A DNA stretch of 64,000 nucleotides from Amycolatopsis nigrescens CSC17Ta-90 (GCF_000384315.1 NZ_ARVW01000001.1:2303746-2367745); one strand, 5' to 3'. Shown: positions 24,555 to 36,460, numbered from the stretch's first letter. The notes: generated from the letters alone by a model not told the origin. Numbers and translations: made by a program.

Positions 24555-27060
24555 TGCCGACCACCTCCGGCATTCCGAGCAGCACCGGCACCTGCTGCTC
24601 ACGTTCGGTACGGAAACTGATCGTCGGGTCCGGTGTGCCCGGCGCGTTCACGAAGGAGGTGAACCTGGCCAGCTTCTCCGGGTCGGCCAGCACCCCGCGC
24701 CATTCGTCCTCGTAGTTGCCGATGTGCTCGGCCATCGCCGCGTCCAGGTCGGCGCAGATGCCGAGGCTGTCGTCCACGATCACCGCGCGCAGGTGGTCGA
24801 GGCCGCCGTCCAGCTCCTCCACCCACGGCGCGGTGCGCTGCAGCCGGTCCGCGGTGCGCACGTAGAACATCAGGAACCGGTCGATGGTCCGGATCAGCGT
24901 CTCGGTGTCCACACCGGACAGCAGCAGGTCGGCGTGCCGCGGCGTGGCGCCGCCGTTGCCGCCGACGTAGAGGTTCCAGCCCTCGTCGGTGGCGATCACG
25001 CCGAAGTCCTTGCTCCTTGCTTCGGCGCACTCGCGGGCACAGCCGGACACCCCGGACTTGAGCTTGTGCGGCGAGCGCAGCCCGCGGTACCGCAGCTCCA
25101 GCTCCACCGCCAGGCCGACACTGTCCTGCACCCCGTACCGGCACCAGGTGGCGCCGACGCAGGACTTCACCGTGCGCAGCGCCTTCCCGTAGGCGTGCCC
25201 GGACTCGAACCCGGCGTCCACCAGCCGCCGCCAGATCTCCGGGAGCTGGTCCACGGTCGCGCCGAACAGGTCGATCCGCTGCCCGCCGGTGATCTTCGTG
25301 TACAGCCCGAAGTCCTTGGCCACCTGGCCGATCACGATCAGCTTGTCCGGGGTGATCTCGCCACCGGGCACCCGCGGCACCACCGAGTAGGTGCCGTTGC
25401 GCTGCAGGTTCGCCAGGAACCGGTCGTTGGTGTCCTGCAGGGTGGCCTGTTCACCGCCGAGGATGTGACCGTTGCCGAGGGTGGCCAGGATCGAGGCGAC
25501 CGCCGGCTTGCAGATCGCGCAGCCGCTGCCCTTGCCGTGCTTGGTGATCAGCTCGCTGAAGGTGCCGACCCTGGTCGCCCGCACGATCTCGAACAGCTCC
25601 GCGCGCGACTGCGGGAAGTGCTCGCAGAGCGCCTTCGACTGCTCGACCCCGCAGGAGGTGAGCAGCTTGCCCAGCATCGGCACGCAGGAACCGCAGGAGG
25701 TACCCGCCCTGGTGCAGGACTTGATCTTGGCGACCGAATCGCAGCCACCACCGGTGATCGCCTCGGTGATCGCACCCTTGCTGACCGCGTTGCACGAGCA
25801 GACCTGCGCCTCGGCGGGCAGCGCGTCCACCCCGACCCCGCCCGAACCGCCGTCCGGCGCCAGTATCGCGCCGGGATCGGCCGGCAGTGGCCGCCCGACC
25901 AGCGCGCGCAGCATGTTGTACTGGCTCGCGTCGCCGACCAGCACCCCGCCGAGCAGGGTCCGGGTGTCGTCAGAGACCACCAGCTTCTGGTAGGTCCCGG
26001 CGACCGCGTCGTTGAACATCACCTCCAGCGAGCCTTCGGTGGTCGCGTGCGCGTCGCCGAAGCTGGCCACGTCCACGCCCATCAGCTTCAGCTTGGTGGA
26101 GGTGTCGGGTGCCGGGAAGGTCGCGTCGCCGCCAGCCAGCTCGGCGGCCACCACCTCGGCCATCGCGTAGCCGGGGGCGACGATGCCGTACACCTTTCCT
26201 TCGACCGCGGCGCATTCGCCGATCGCGTAGATCGACGGGTCCGCAGTTCGGCAATGCGCGTCGACAAGAACACCTCCGCGGTTCCCGACCTCGAGACCGC
26301 AGTCCCTGGCCAGCTCGTCCCTCGGCCGCACCCCGGCGGAGAAGACCACCAGATCCACGTCCAGTTCGGTGCCGTTGCCCAGCTTGCCGAGCAGCCGCTC
26401 ACCGTCCGCCTCGATCGCGTCGGTGGAGGTGCCGGTGTGCACGGTGACGTCCAGCGCGGTGATCAGCCGCCGGAGCAGGCCGCCACCGCCCTCGTCCACC
26501 TGCAGCGGCATCAGGCGCGGGCCCATCTCCACCACGTGCGGGGACAAACCCATGTCCCGCAACGCTTTCGCCGCTTCCAGCCCGAGCAGCCCGCCGCCGA
26601 TCACCAGCGCCGCTCGGCGGCCACGGCCGGACCGGCCGGCGGCGGCGCGGATCGCGTCCAGGTCCTCGATGGTCCGGTAGACGAAACAGCCCGGCAGGTC
26701 GTGCCCCGGCACCGGTGGCACGAACGGCTTCGAGCCGGTGGCCAGCACCAGCGCGTCGTAGGACTGCTCCAGCCCGGCGGCGGTGACCACCACCCGACGC
26801 TCGCGGTCCACCCGCCGCACCGGGTCGCCGAGCCGGAGCTCGACCTGCGGGTCGTCCGCGTAGTCCGCGCCTGGCAGTGCCAACGACTCCGGCCGCCAGT
26901 CGTCCACATAGGACGTGAGAGCGACGCGGTCGTAGGCCGGCCGGTTCTCCTCGGCCAGTACCACCACCCGCCAGTCCCCCGCGGTGTCCTCGGCACGGAT
27001 CGCCTCCACCAAGCGGTGGGCGACCATGCCATGTCCGGCCACGACCAGAGTGCGCGCCAT
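24538..27060 (-). CDS. nirB: Nitrite reductase (NADH) large subunit
   Basis: The protein has 840 residues from ATG 27060. Domains in order are: an FAD/NAD(P)-binding reductase (VVAGHGMVAHRLVEAI, VIGGGLLGLEAAKAL); a BFD-type [2Fe-2S] domain (CSCNAVSKG near 419, CTRAGTSCGSCVP near 457); the nitrite/sulfite reductase ferredoxin-like half domain; and the siroheme/[4Fe-4S] domain with KSCVGATWCRYG near 632 and SGCARECAEA near 675. The set of four cysteines is complete. It reduces nitrite to ammonium with six electrons from NADH. It lies 29 bases after narK and is followed by nirD. Confidence 0.96.
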   Translation of the reverse strand: MARTLVVAGHGMVAHRLVEAIRAEDTAGDWRVVVLAEENRPAYDRVALTSYVDDWRPESLALPGADYADDPQVELRLGDPVRRVDRERRVVVTAAGLEQSYDALVLATGSKPFVPPVPGHDLPGCFVYRTIEDLDAIRAAAGRSGRGRRAALVIGGGLLGLEAAKALRDMGLSPHVVEMGPRLMPLQVDEGGGGLLRRLITALDVTVHTGTSTDAIEADGERLLGKLGNGTELDVDLVVFSAGVRPRDELARDCGLEVGNRGGVLVDAHCRTADPSIYAIGECAAVEGKVYGIVAPGYAMAEVVAAELAGGDATFPAPDTSTKLKLMGVDVASFGDAHATTEGSLEVMFNDAVAGTYQKLVVSDDTRTLLGGVLVGDASQYNMLRALVGRPLPADPGAILAPDGGSGGVGVDALPAEAQVCSCNAVSKGAITEAITGGGCDSVAKIKSCTRAGTSCGSCVPMLGKLLTSCGVEQSKALCEHFPQSRAELFEIVRATRVGTFSELITKHGKGSGCAICKPAVASILATLGNGHILGGEQATLQDTNDRFLANLQRNGTYSVVPRVPGGEITPDKLIVIGQVAKDFGLYTKITGGQRIDLFGATVDQLPEIWRRLVDAGFESGHAYGKALRTVKSCVGATWCRYGVQDSVGLAVELELRYRGLRSPHKLKSGVSGCARECAEARSKDFGVIATDEGWNLYVGGNGGATPRHADLLLSGVDTETLIRTIDRFLMFYVRTADRLQRTAPWVEELDGGLDHLRAVIVDDSLGICADLDAAMAEHIGNYEDEWRGVLADPEKLARFTSFVNAPGTPDPTISFRTEREQQVPVLLGMPEVVGNDLVH

Positions 27061-27089
27061 ACCTCGAACCTCCTCCGTACCGCTACCGC

Positions 27090-28457
27090 TCAGACCTCTG
27101 CGTGCGCCAGTGCCAGCCCGCGCTGGCTCGTCTCCGCCGCCGGCTTGCGCAGGTAGACCGCCCAGGTGACGGCGAAGCAAACGCCGTAGAAGGCCAGGAA
27201 GGCGACGAACGCCGGCACCCCGCTCTTCGTGTCCGCGAACGACTGCCGGAACGCCAGGTTGATGAACAGCCCGCCCAGTGCGCCGATCGCGCCGGCCAGC
27301 CCGATCAGCGCGCCGGAAAGCTTGCGTGCCTTGAGCAGCTCGGCGGTCTTGTCGGCGCCGCTCTCGATGGCCGCCTTCGCCTTGACCCGGAAGATCGCCG
27401 GGATCATCTTGTACGTGGAGCCGTTGCCGACACCGGTCAGCACGAACAGCACGATGAAGGCGACGGTGAACAGCGCCAGCGAGTTCGTGTTCGACGCCAG
27501 GATCAGCACCCCGGTCGCCAATGCCATGCCGACGAAGGTGGCGAAGGTGACCTTCGCGCCGCCGAGCCGGTCCGCCAGCCAGCCACCGGCCGGCCTGGAG
27601 AAGGACCCGAGCAGCGGCCCGAGGAAGGTCACCGCGGCCGCCTGCAGCGGGCTGCGGCCGAACTGGTTCTGCAGCACCAGGCCGAACGCAAAGCTGTAGC
27701 CGATGAACGAGCCGAAGGTGCCGATGTAGAGGAAGGACATCACCCAGGTGTGCGAGTCCTTGACCACCTCGCGCATGGCCTTGGTGTCACCCTTGACGGT
27801 CGCGAGATTGTCCATGTACCGCCACGCGAAGGCCGCGGCGAGCACGATCAGCGGGATGTAGATGTAGAGCACCAGCCGGGGCTCGGTCGCGCCGGCGGTG
27901 CTGATCACCAGCAGCCCGATCAGCTGGATCGCGGCCACTCCCAGGTTGCCGCCACCCGCGTTCAGGCCGAGCGCCGCACCCTTGAGCCGTTCCGGGTAGA
28001 AGGTGTTGATGTTGGTCATCGAGGACGCGAAGTTGCCGCCGCCGACGCCGCCGAGCGCGGCCACCACCATGAACGTGGTCAGCGAAGTACCCGGCTCCAG
28101 CACCACGGCCGCCAGCACGGTCGGGATGAGCAGCAGCGCGGCGCTGATGATCGTCCAGTTGCGTCCGCCGAACTTCGCCACCGCGAAGGTGTACGGAAGC
28201 CGCATCAGCGCGCCGACCAGGGTCGGCGTGGAGACCAGCAGGAACTTGTCGGCCGCGGAGAGCCCGTACTCCGGTCCCATGAACAGCACCATCACCGACC
28301 ACAAGGTCCAGATGGAGAAGCCGACGTGCTCGGCGAAGACGGAGAACCAGAGGTTGCGACGAGCGATCCGTTTCCCGGTGGACTCCCAGAACGACTCGTC
28401 CTCCGGGTCCCAGTGCTCGATCCAGCGTTTACCGCGAGTGCCGGTAGTTGCGCTCAT
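27090..28457 (-). CDS. narK: Nitrate/nitrite transporter, MFS superfamily
   Basis: The 455-residue, 12-helix major facilitator of the nitrate/nitrite porter family starts at the ATG of MSATTGTRGKRW with AGGAGG upstream. The family's nitrate signature appears as GGVGGGNFASSMTNINTFYP and again near NGSTYKMIPAIF. The first 35 residues are cytosolic. Further in-frame codons upstream run through the family A palindrome and are not coding. It should import nitrate and/or export nitrite. It heads the narK-nirB-nirD-nnaR-cbiX unit and is separated from nasA/nasB by the palindrome. Confidence 0.94.
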   Translation of the reverse strand: MSATTGTRGKRWIEHWDPEDESFWESTGKRIARRNLWFSVFAEHVGFSIWTLWSVMVLFMGPEYGLSAADKFLLVSTPTLVGALMRLPYTFAVAKFGGRNWTIISAALLLIPTVLAAVVLEPGTSLTTFMVVAALGGVGGGNFASSMTNINTFYPERLKGAALGLNAGGGNLGVAAIQLIGLLVISTAGATEPRLVLYIYIPLIVLAAAFAWRYMDNLATVKGDTKAMREVVKDSHTWVMSFLYIGTFGSFIGYSFAFGLVLQNQFGRSPLQAAAVTFLGPLLGSFSRPAGGWLADRLGGAKVTFATFVGMALATGVLILASNTNSLALFTVAFIVLFVLTGVGNGSTYKMIPAIFRVKAKAAIESGADKTAELLKARKLSGALIGLAGAIGALGGLFINLAFRQSFADTKSGVPAFVAFLAFYGVCFAVTWAVYLRKPAAETSQRGLALAHAEV

Positions 28458-28493
28458 ACTTCCTCCTGGTCGACGTTTCCGCAGGTCAGCGGT

Positions 28494-28535
28494 CGTGAGT
28501 GAAAAGTGTTGCCCTGGCAACGCTTTTCACTCACG
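28494..28535. repeat. Palindrome family A, copy 2; likely terminator
   Basis: Two 20-base arms (CGTGAGTGAAAAG... and its complement) flank a 2-base loop, with one G-U wobble at the same place as in copy 1 (16533-16578). Relative to copy 1 one stem pair is changed on both sides (C-G to G-C). It lies 16 bases after the stop of the nasB-like gene and before narK, so it probably ends the nasAB transcript. Confidence 0.82.
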
Positions 28536-28551
28536 AGGCGGGAAGGGCGGG

Positions 28552-29975
28552 TCATTGGGCACGCAGCCAGTCCGCGATCCCGGACACCGCGTCGGCACAG
28601 CCGCCGCAGCCGGTGGTCGCCCTGGTCGCCGTGGCCAGCTGGGCGACGTCGGTGGCACCGGCCCGCCAGGCGTCCACCAGGCGGGCCTTGCTGACCGTGT
28701 TGCACCGGCAGACCACCGCGGACGCGGGCAGGTCCGCCGGGCTGGTCGCGGGCGCCACCCCCGGCGGCAGCGCGCGGCCGAGCAGCAGGCCAAGCCGGTC
28801 GGCCGGGACGGGGGTGCGCCGGTCGTAGAACTGGGTGATGGTGGCGGCCGCGTCCGGCAGGCCGAGCACGATCGCGCCGGCCACCCGGTCCTCCCGGAGC
28901 ACCAGCTTGGCGTACCGGCCACGGGCGGGGTCTTCGAAGCAGACCACCTCGGCGTCCGGGTCGGTGAGCTCGATCTGCGCCTCACCCAGCGCCGCCAGGT
29001 CCACCCCGCGCGCCTTCAGCCGGGTGACCACCGGGGTCCCGCGGTAACGCGCAGCGGTGTCGACGCCGGTGAGCAGGTCCGCGAGCACCTCCGCCTGCTC
29101 GTAGGCCGGCTGCACCAGCCCGGACACCGTGCCGGGATGCTGAGCGCAGTCACCGATCGCGTGCACCCTGCCGTCGCTGGTGCGCAGCGCGTCGTCCACC
29201 AGCACCCCGCGGTCCACGGCCAGTCCGGCTTCGGCGGCGAGTGCGGTCTCCGCCCGCACCCCGGCGGAGACCACCACCAGGTCGGCCTGCACGTGGCTGC
29301 CGTCGTCCAGCTTGAGCCCGTCGCCGGGCAGATAGCGGGCCGCGCCGACGCCGATCCGGAAGTCGATGCCCAGTTCGCCGAGCTTGCGGGTCAGCCCACG
29401 CGCCGCGCCGGGGTCGAGCTGACGTTCCATCACGTGCGGCGCCGGATGCACCACGGTCACCAGGTTTCCGCGCCCGGCAAGGCCCCTTGCCGCTTCCAGG
29501 CCGAGCAGCCCACCGCCGAGCACGGCCACCGGCGCACCGGCACGGGCCGCGTCCAGGATGCGGGCGCAGTCGTCCAGGTTCCGGAAGGCCAGCACGTTCT
29601 CGCCGAGTTCCAGTCCCTCCACCGGGGGAACCCACGGCGCGGCACCGGTGGCCAGCACCAGTGCGTCATAGTCCACTTCGGACCCGTCTGCCAGCAGAAC
29701 TTTCCGTGCCGCGCGGTCGATCCTGGTCGCCTCGGCCCCGGTGCGCAGGTCGATACCGCGCCGCTCGGCCCAGTCGTGCTCGTGCAGCCGCACCGCCTCC
29801 GGGCGCATGGTGCCGGCGACCACCGCGGAGAGCAGCACCCGGTTGTAGGCGTGGTGGCGTTCCGCGCCGAGCACGGTCAGCGTCACCCGCTCGCCTTCGG
29901 GATCGCGGCGGTGGATCTCGTCGGCCAACCGGGCGCCGGCCATCCCGTAGCCGAGCACCACCACCCGCCGCGGCG

Positions 29976-29979
<4 letters not shown>
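28552..29979 (-). CDS. Nitrate reductase electron-transfer flavoprotein (NasB-like)
   Basis: The protein has 475 residues from ATG 29979, which overlaps the nasA stop (ATGA). The N-terminal pyridine nucleotide-disulfide oxidoreductase domain has VVVLGYGMAGARLADEI for FAD, VAVLGGGLLGLEAARGLAG for NAD(P), and ALVLATGAAP. The C-terminal BFD-like [2Fe-2S] domain has VCRCNTVSK and TTGCGGCADAV. It resembles the first half of NirB but lacks the sulfite-reductase fold domains. Coupling to nasA indicates that it passes electrons from NAD(P)H to the molybdenum subunit in cytosolic nitrate assimilation. Confidence 0.9.
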
Positions 29980-32081
<2,102 letters not shown>

Positions 32082-32172
32082 CCGCGCACCTCCTCTCGCG
32101 TCGTGGTTTGACGCTAAGGAGGGCTTGTTACCTGGAAATGCCCGAATGTTTCAGGCAGTTGACATTGCCTGC

Positions 32173-32997
32173 TCAGATTGGCCGAGGTGTGGTGAAGACT
32201 ACGGGCTGTGCATACTCGGCCAGCTCTGCGCCGACCTCCGTGAGCTTTGCCGTGATCCGCGCCACGGCGTCGTCACCGAGGGGCAGCCGGAACGGCGGAT
32301 CGTCCATGGCGACGGTCTCGACGATCGCGGCAGCCCCCAGCGCCGGATCACCCGGCGGCTCGTCGTCGACGTACTGCTCCGCGGGATCGGCCGCGTAGTC
32401 CTCGATCTTCGCGGCGACCTGATCCGAGTCCGCGCCGCCGAAGCCGGTGTCGAACACCCCCGGCTCGACGAGGACGACCCCGATCCCGAGCGGCGCCAGC
32501 TCTTCGCGCAACGCCTCGGCCATACCCTCCAACGCGAACTTCGAGGCCGCGTACACGCCGAACCCCGCTCCAGCGGAGAACCCGCCCATCGAGCTCATCA
32601 GCACCAGCCGGCCGGAACGCTGGGCGCGCAGCACCGGCAGCACCGCGCGGGTCACCGCGAGCACGCCGAAAACGTTGGTCTCGAACAAGGTTCTCGCCTC
32701 AGCGGGCGAAGTCTCTTCCACCGCACCGAACAGGCCGCGCCCGGCGTTGTGCACCAGCACGTCGATCCGGCCGAAGGCGGCCACCGCGGCCGCGGTGGCC
32801 GCCTCGGCTTCCCGCTCGTCGGTCACGTCCAGCCTGAGCGGCAGCAACCGCTCGCCGTAGTCGGCCAGCCCCGCACTCACCTGCTCCGGCCGCCTGGCCG
32901 TCGCCACCACCGCGTCGCCCCGCTCCAACGCCGCCTTGGCGATCTCCTTACCGAACCCACGCCCCGCGCCCGTCACCATCCAAATCTTCACCCCCAT
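32173..32997 (-). CDS. Short-chain dehydrogenase/reductase
   Basis: This 274-residue classical SDR has the cofactor motif VTGAGRGFGKEIA, the NAG motif in VLVHNAGRGLFG, catalytic Ser in LVLMSSMGG, and the YAASKFALEGMAEAL Tyr-x3-Lys site. The C-terminal part suits the group annotated as oxidoreductases acting on unknown lipids or ketones. Its stop lies 91 bases from the nasA start in the same direction, so it could be cotranscribed with nasA or read into it. No substrate can be assigned. Confidence 0.9.
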   Translation of the reverse strand: MGVKIWMVTGAGRGFGKEIAKAALERGDAVVATARRPEQVSAGLADYGERLLPLRLDVTDEREAEAATAAAVAAFGRIDVLVHNAGRGLFGAVEETSPAEARTLFETNVFGVLAVTRAVLPVLRAQRSGRLVLMSSMGGFSAGAGFGVYAASKFALEGMAEALREELAPLGIGVVLVEPGVFDTGFGGADSDQVAAKIEDYAADPAEQYVDDEPPGDPALGAAAIVETVAMDDPPFRLPLGDDAVARITAKLTEVGAELAEYAQPVVFTTPRPI

Positions 32998-33073
32998 ACC
33001 TTAACCCAGACAACTTTTTAACCCAAACAACCCACCCGACCTTTCCCCCACGCGAGAATCCGTGCGGGGGAGG

Positions 33074-33871
33074 TCAGATGAGTTCGGAGAGGTCGCCGGC
33101 GGCGGCGTGCAGGCCGTCCAGGGTGGCGCGGGGCGAGCGGGGGTTGAGGGCGTGCGCGGCGAGGCGGAACAGCATCGCGCGCAGCAGCAGCTGCGGCCAC
33201 TCCGGCAGGTGCGACCAGCGGTGCAGCAGCTCGATGTCGGCACCGCCCCAGGCAAGCGCGTCCACCGCGACGATCGCCGCGCCCCATTCGGCAGGCCGGT
33301 AGTACGGCATGAAGTCCACGACCCCCGGCGGCGCCGTGCCGTCGAAGAGCACCGCGCCGGACAGCTCGCCGTGCACCACCTGTGCCGGCAACCGGATCGG
33401 CCGACGGGCACCGGAGAGCACCTCGAACCAGCGCCCGCCCCGGTACTCGTCGATCGGCTCCTCGGCCTCTTCCCAGGCGATCCGGTCCGCGACCGCGTCC
33501 ACGTCCTTGCGGTGGCGGAGAAAATCCGGCCGCGCCACGCCGACGGTGGCCTGGTGCAGTTTGACCGCGGCCAGCACCACCTCGTCGTGCCGCGGCTCTG
33601 GCACCCCGGAGACGTACCGGTTCGCCGTCCAGCCCGCGATGATCCAGCGGCCATCGGTGGACCGCACCGGCCTGGCGACCCGCAATTCGGGCAGCCGGAC
33701 CTGGTCCAGCGCACGAGCCACCCAGGCCGCGTGCGCCTTGTCCGACACCGGTTTCAGCACCAGGTCACCGCACCGCCAGCCGCTGCCGCCCGGCAGCGGC
33801 TCGATGTCCACCCCGCGAACCCCGAAAGCGGCCCGCACATGTTCCGGCGGCCGTTCACGGTTGGGGGACAC
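33074..33871 (-). CDS. TIGR02569 family actinobacterial protein (APH-like fold)
   Basis: This 265-residue protein matches the actinobacterial TIGR02569 family: PPEHVRAAFGVRG, WRCGDLVLKPVSDKAHAAWVA, IAGWTANRYVSG, AQVVHGELSGAVLFDG and PGVVDFMPYYRPAEWG. The fold is like aminoglycoside/choline phosphotransferases, with VHGELSGAVLF in the place of the HGD catalytic loop (Glu for Asp) and VDFMPYYRP in place of the DxD segment. Activity as a kinase is therefore doubtful. It is 90 bases from the end of moeZ, as I recall for M. tuberculosis Rv3205c and Rv3206c. The function is unknown. Confidence 0.85.
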   Translation of the reverse strand: MSPNRERPPEHVRAAFGVRGVDIEPLPGGSGWRCGDLVLKPVSDKAHAAWVARALDQVRLPELRVARPVRSTDGRWIIAGWTANRYVSGVPEPRHDEVVLAAVKLHQATVGVARPDFLRHRKDVDAVADRIAWEEAEEPIDEYRGGRWFEVLSGARRPIRLPAQVVHGELSGAVLFDGTAPPGVVDFMPYYRPAEWGAAIVAVDALAWGGADIELLHRWSHLPEWPQLLLRAMLFRLAAHALNPRSPRATLDGLHAAAGDLSELI

Positions 33872-33898
33872 GAGTCCGCAGGCTACCTGGTCCGGAAC

Positions 33899-33951
33899 GC
33901 AGTGAAGGCCACCTTGCCTGCGTCGAACGCAGGCAAGGTGGCCTTCACTGC
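33899..33951. repeat. Palindrome family B, copy 1
   Basis: Two perfect 24-base arms surround the 5-base loop TCGAA. The outer part reads GCAGTGAAGGCCACC and the inner part TTGCCTGCG. It lies between moeZ and the TIGR02569 gene, both on the minus strand. Its stem overlaps neither gene. Two related copies are at 54272-54324 and 59111-59163. A transcription terminator or processing signal is the simplest role. Confidence 0.83.
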
Positions 33952-33961
33952 AATGGAGTAG

Positions 33962-35137
33962 TCAGTAGGTGGGCAGGCTCTTGTCGATCTGGCTGGCCCA
34001 GGCGAGTACGCCGCCGCCGAGATGGGTGGCGTCCTTGAAACCGGCCGCGTGCAGCGCGGCCAGCGCCTCCGCCGAACGCGCCCCCGACTTGCAGTGCAGC
34101 ACGATCGGCTTGTCCTGCGGCAGTTCCGCCAGCGCCTCGCCGGAGAGGATCCGGTCCTTCGGGATCAGCTTGGCGCCCTTGATGTTCACGATCTCGTACT
34201 CGTGCGGCTCGCGGACGTCGATCAGCTCGAAGTTGTCGCCGGCGTCGAACTTCGCCTTCAGCTCGGCCGGGGTGATCGTGCTGCCGGTGGCTGCCTGCTG
34301 CGCCTCGTCCGACACCACCCCGCAGAACGCCTCGTAGTCGATCAGCTCGGTGATCTTCGGCGTCTCCGGGTCCTTGCGGATCTTCACCTCGCGGTAGCGC
34401 ATCTCCAGCGCGTCATAGCTGACCAGCCTGCCGAGCAGCGGCTCGCCGATGCCGGTGATCAGCTTGATCGCCTCGTTCACCATGATCGAGCCGATCGACG
34501 CGCAGAGCACGCCCAGCACGCCGCCCTCGGCGCAGGACGGCACCATGCCCGGCGGCGGCGGCTCGGGGTAGAGGTCGCGGTAGTTCAGGCCCTTGCCGTT
34601 CGGCGCGTCCTCCCAGAACACGCTGGCCTGGCCCTCGAACCGGAAGATCGAGCCCCAGACGTACGGCTTGCCGAGCAGCACCGCGGCGTCGTTCACCAGG
34701 TACCGGGTGGCGAAGTTGTCCGTGCCGTCCAGGATCAGGTCGTAGTCGCGGAAGATGTCCAGCGCGTTCGAGCTGTCCAGCCGCTGGGTGTGCAGGTGCA
34801 CCTTGACGAACGGGTTCACCTCGGCGAGGGACTCCTGCGCGGAGGCCGCCTTGAGCTTGCCGATGTCGGACTGGCCGTGGATCACCTGGCGGTGCAGGTT
34901 CGACTCGTCCACCTCGTCGAAGTCGACGATGCCGAGGGTGCCCACCCCCGCCGCGGCCAGGTACAGCAGCGCGGGGCTGCCCAGCCCACCGGCGCCGATG
35001 ACCAGCACTTTCGCGTTCTTCAGCCGCTTCTGCCCGGTCATCCCGACGTCCGGGATGATCAGGTGACGGCTGTACCGGGCCACCTCTTCCTTGGTGAGCT
35101 CGGCGGCCGGCTCGACAAGCGGCGGCAGGTCTGACAT
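33962..35137 (-). CDS. moeZ: Adenylyltransferase/sulfurtransferase MoeZ
   Basis: The protein has 391 residues from ATG 35137 with GGAGGA five bases upstream. An N-terminal ThiF/MoeB-type adenylation domain has VIGAGGLGSPALLYLAAAG, LDGTDNFATRYLVND and PSCAEGGVLGVL. A C-terminal rhodanese domain has the catalytic Cys near 348 in IVLHCKSGARSAEAL. MoeZ activates the C-terminal glycine of sulfur carriers (MoaD, CysO and others) and converts it to a thiocarboxylate. It therefore feeds molybdopterin synthesis, which the nearby nitrate reductase needs, and cysteine and thioamide pathways. M. tuberculosis has this gene at the same position (Rv3206c), as I recall it. Confidence 0.94.
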   Translation of the reverse strand: MSDLPPLVEPAAELTKEEVARYSRHLIIPDVGMTGQKRLKNAKVLVIGAGGLGSPALLYLAAAGVGTLGIVDFDEVDESNLHRQVIHGQSDIGKLKAASAQESLAEVNPFVKVHLHTQRLDSSNALDIFRDYDLILDGTDNFATRYLVNDAAVLLGKPYVWGSIFRFEGQASVFWEDAPNGKGLNYRDLYPEPPPPGMVPSCAEGGVLGVLCASIGSIMVNEAIKLITGIGEPLLGRLVSYDALEMRYREVKIRKDPETPKITELIDYEAFCGVVSDEAQQAATGSTITPAELKAKFDAGDNFELIDVREPHEYEIVNIKGAKLIPKDRILSGEALAELPQDKPIVLHCKSGARSAEALAALHAAGFKDATHLGGGVLAWASQIDKSLPTY

Positions 35138-35269
35138 CGGGTCCTCCATCTCGCGCGGATCGCGTTGTCGCATCCCAGTATCCACAACGCCCGCAGGCAA
35201 GCAGGACTTCCCGACGTCCACATCGTGGACACGTTGGGGATGCCCGGCTGGGACCCGGCTGGGACCCGC

Positions 35270-36460
35270 TCAGCCGCCGCCCTGCGGCGCGGGCCACGCG
35301 TTCGGCTTGCAGACCTTGCCGTCCGCGGGCACCGCGTCGTAGTTGCCCGGATCGACCTCGTTCAGCTGCGCCACGTAGTTGTTCGCGACCCCGAAGCTCT
35401 GCTGCATCATCACCGGGGCCAGCGCGTCGTTCTCGGCGCAGCCCACGTGCCCCTTGCCGAGCGCGTGGCCGACCTCGTGGTTGATCGCGTACTGCCGGTA
35501 ACCGGTCATGTCGGCGCTGAACGCGAGCGCCCCGCGCACCCAGCGGGCCAGGTTGATGATCACCCGCTTGTTGGACTTGATCCGGCAGGACGCCTCGTAC
35601 TGGATCAGGAACCCGCACAGGTCCGGCCGGTGCGCGGTGTTCGGGCTGGTCAGGCTCACCCGGAAGTCCGGGTTCGGCGAGTCCGCGCCGACCCGCTGCA
35701 GCGAGTACTGCTTGTCGCTGGTCCAGCCCTGCGCGGTGTTGGACAGGGTGCCCTCCACCGCGCTGGCGAAGCTGTCGTCACCGGCGTAGCTCGCCGGGTC
35801 GATGCCGTTCTCCACCTCGACGGTGTAGGTGAAGAACTTCGGCCCGGTGCCGACCTTGGGGCCCTCCCCGGCCACCACGTGCCACTCCCCGGCGCCGGCT
35901 TCGGTGAAGTCGTTGCCCTTGGGCAGCTCCGCGGTGGGGATTTTCAGGTCGACCGGTTTGGCTGGTTGTTCGGATGGCCCGGTGCTGGTGTCCGAACCGC
36001 TGTCCACGCCGTTCCCGCCGGCGGCCGCGTTGGGCGCGCTCGGGCTGGTCGGCTCCGGCGGCGCGGTCGCGGTGTTGAACACCACCAGCGCGGTGATCAC
36101 CACCAGGATCGGCAGCGCGTATACCCGCCAGCCGTAGGTCTTGACCGCGCGGCCGATCTTCCCGGACGCCCGGCGGTTGCGGCGCGACTCCTCCGCGGAC
36201 TGCTCCAGCTGGGGCGACCAGGTGGCGCTCAGCGGCTCGGCGGCCGTCCTCCTGGCGCCGGGCCGGTACCGGTCGTCGCCGACCCGGACCGTGCGCGGCG
36301 TGGTGGAGCGCGGCCGGTACTGGCCGCTCGGCGGCAGCGAGCCGGAGGAATCGGTGAGGGGTGAACGACGGGGAAGGTGCCCGCCGGACGGGCGCTGGTC
36401 CCGCGGACCGTCGCCTCGCAATCCGTGCGTCACCCGGTTCACGAACCCAGAGTGCCACAC
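35270..36460 (-). CDS. DUF3152 domain protein, membrane-anchored putative metalloprotease
   Basis: The 396-residue protein has a long cytosolic Arg/Ser/Pro-rich segment, one transmembrane helix (about residues 115-130), an outer Pro/Thr/Gly linker and the DUF3152 domain. Within that domain YAINHEVGHALGKGHVGC carries a HEVGH metal-site motif followed by H and C, as in matrixin-like metallopeptidases. Cysteines at DLCGFLIQYEASCRI and VGC and KVCKP could form disulfides. The start is a GTG at 36460; a GTG at 36442 is also plausible. The order after moeZ matches Rv3207c of M. tuberculosis as I recall it. The substrate is unknown. Confidence 0.87.
   Translation of the reverse strand: MWHSGFVNRVTHGLRGDGPRDQRPSGGHLPRRSPLTDSSGSLPPSGQYRPRSTTPRTVRVGDDRYRPGARRTAAEPLSATWSPQLEQSAEESRRNRRASGKIGRAVKTYGWRVYALPILVVITALVVFNTATAPPEPTSPSAPNAAAGGNGVDSGSDTSTGPSEQPAKPVDLKIPTAELPKGNDFTEAGAGEWHVVAGEGPKVGTGPKFFTYTVEVENGIDPASYAGDDSFASAVEGTLSNTAQGWTSDKQYSLQRVGADSPNPDFRVSLTSPNTAHRPDLCGFLIQYEASCRIKSNKRVIINLARWVRGALAFSADMTGYRQYAINHEVGHALGKGHVGCAENDALAPVMMQQSFGVANNYVAQLNEVDPGNYDAVPADGKVCKPNAWPAPQGGG

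Noticed and set aside
32082..32172. GlnR-type boxes upstream of nasA (GAAAC half-site) and of narK (GAAAC near 28475)
   Set aside because: The AC-to-AC spacing is 8 instead of the expected 9 bases in both, and the partner half-sites are poor. GlnR control is plausible from biology but not supported by these sequences.
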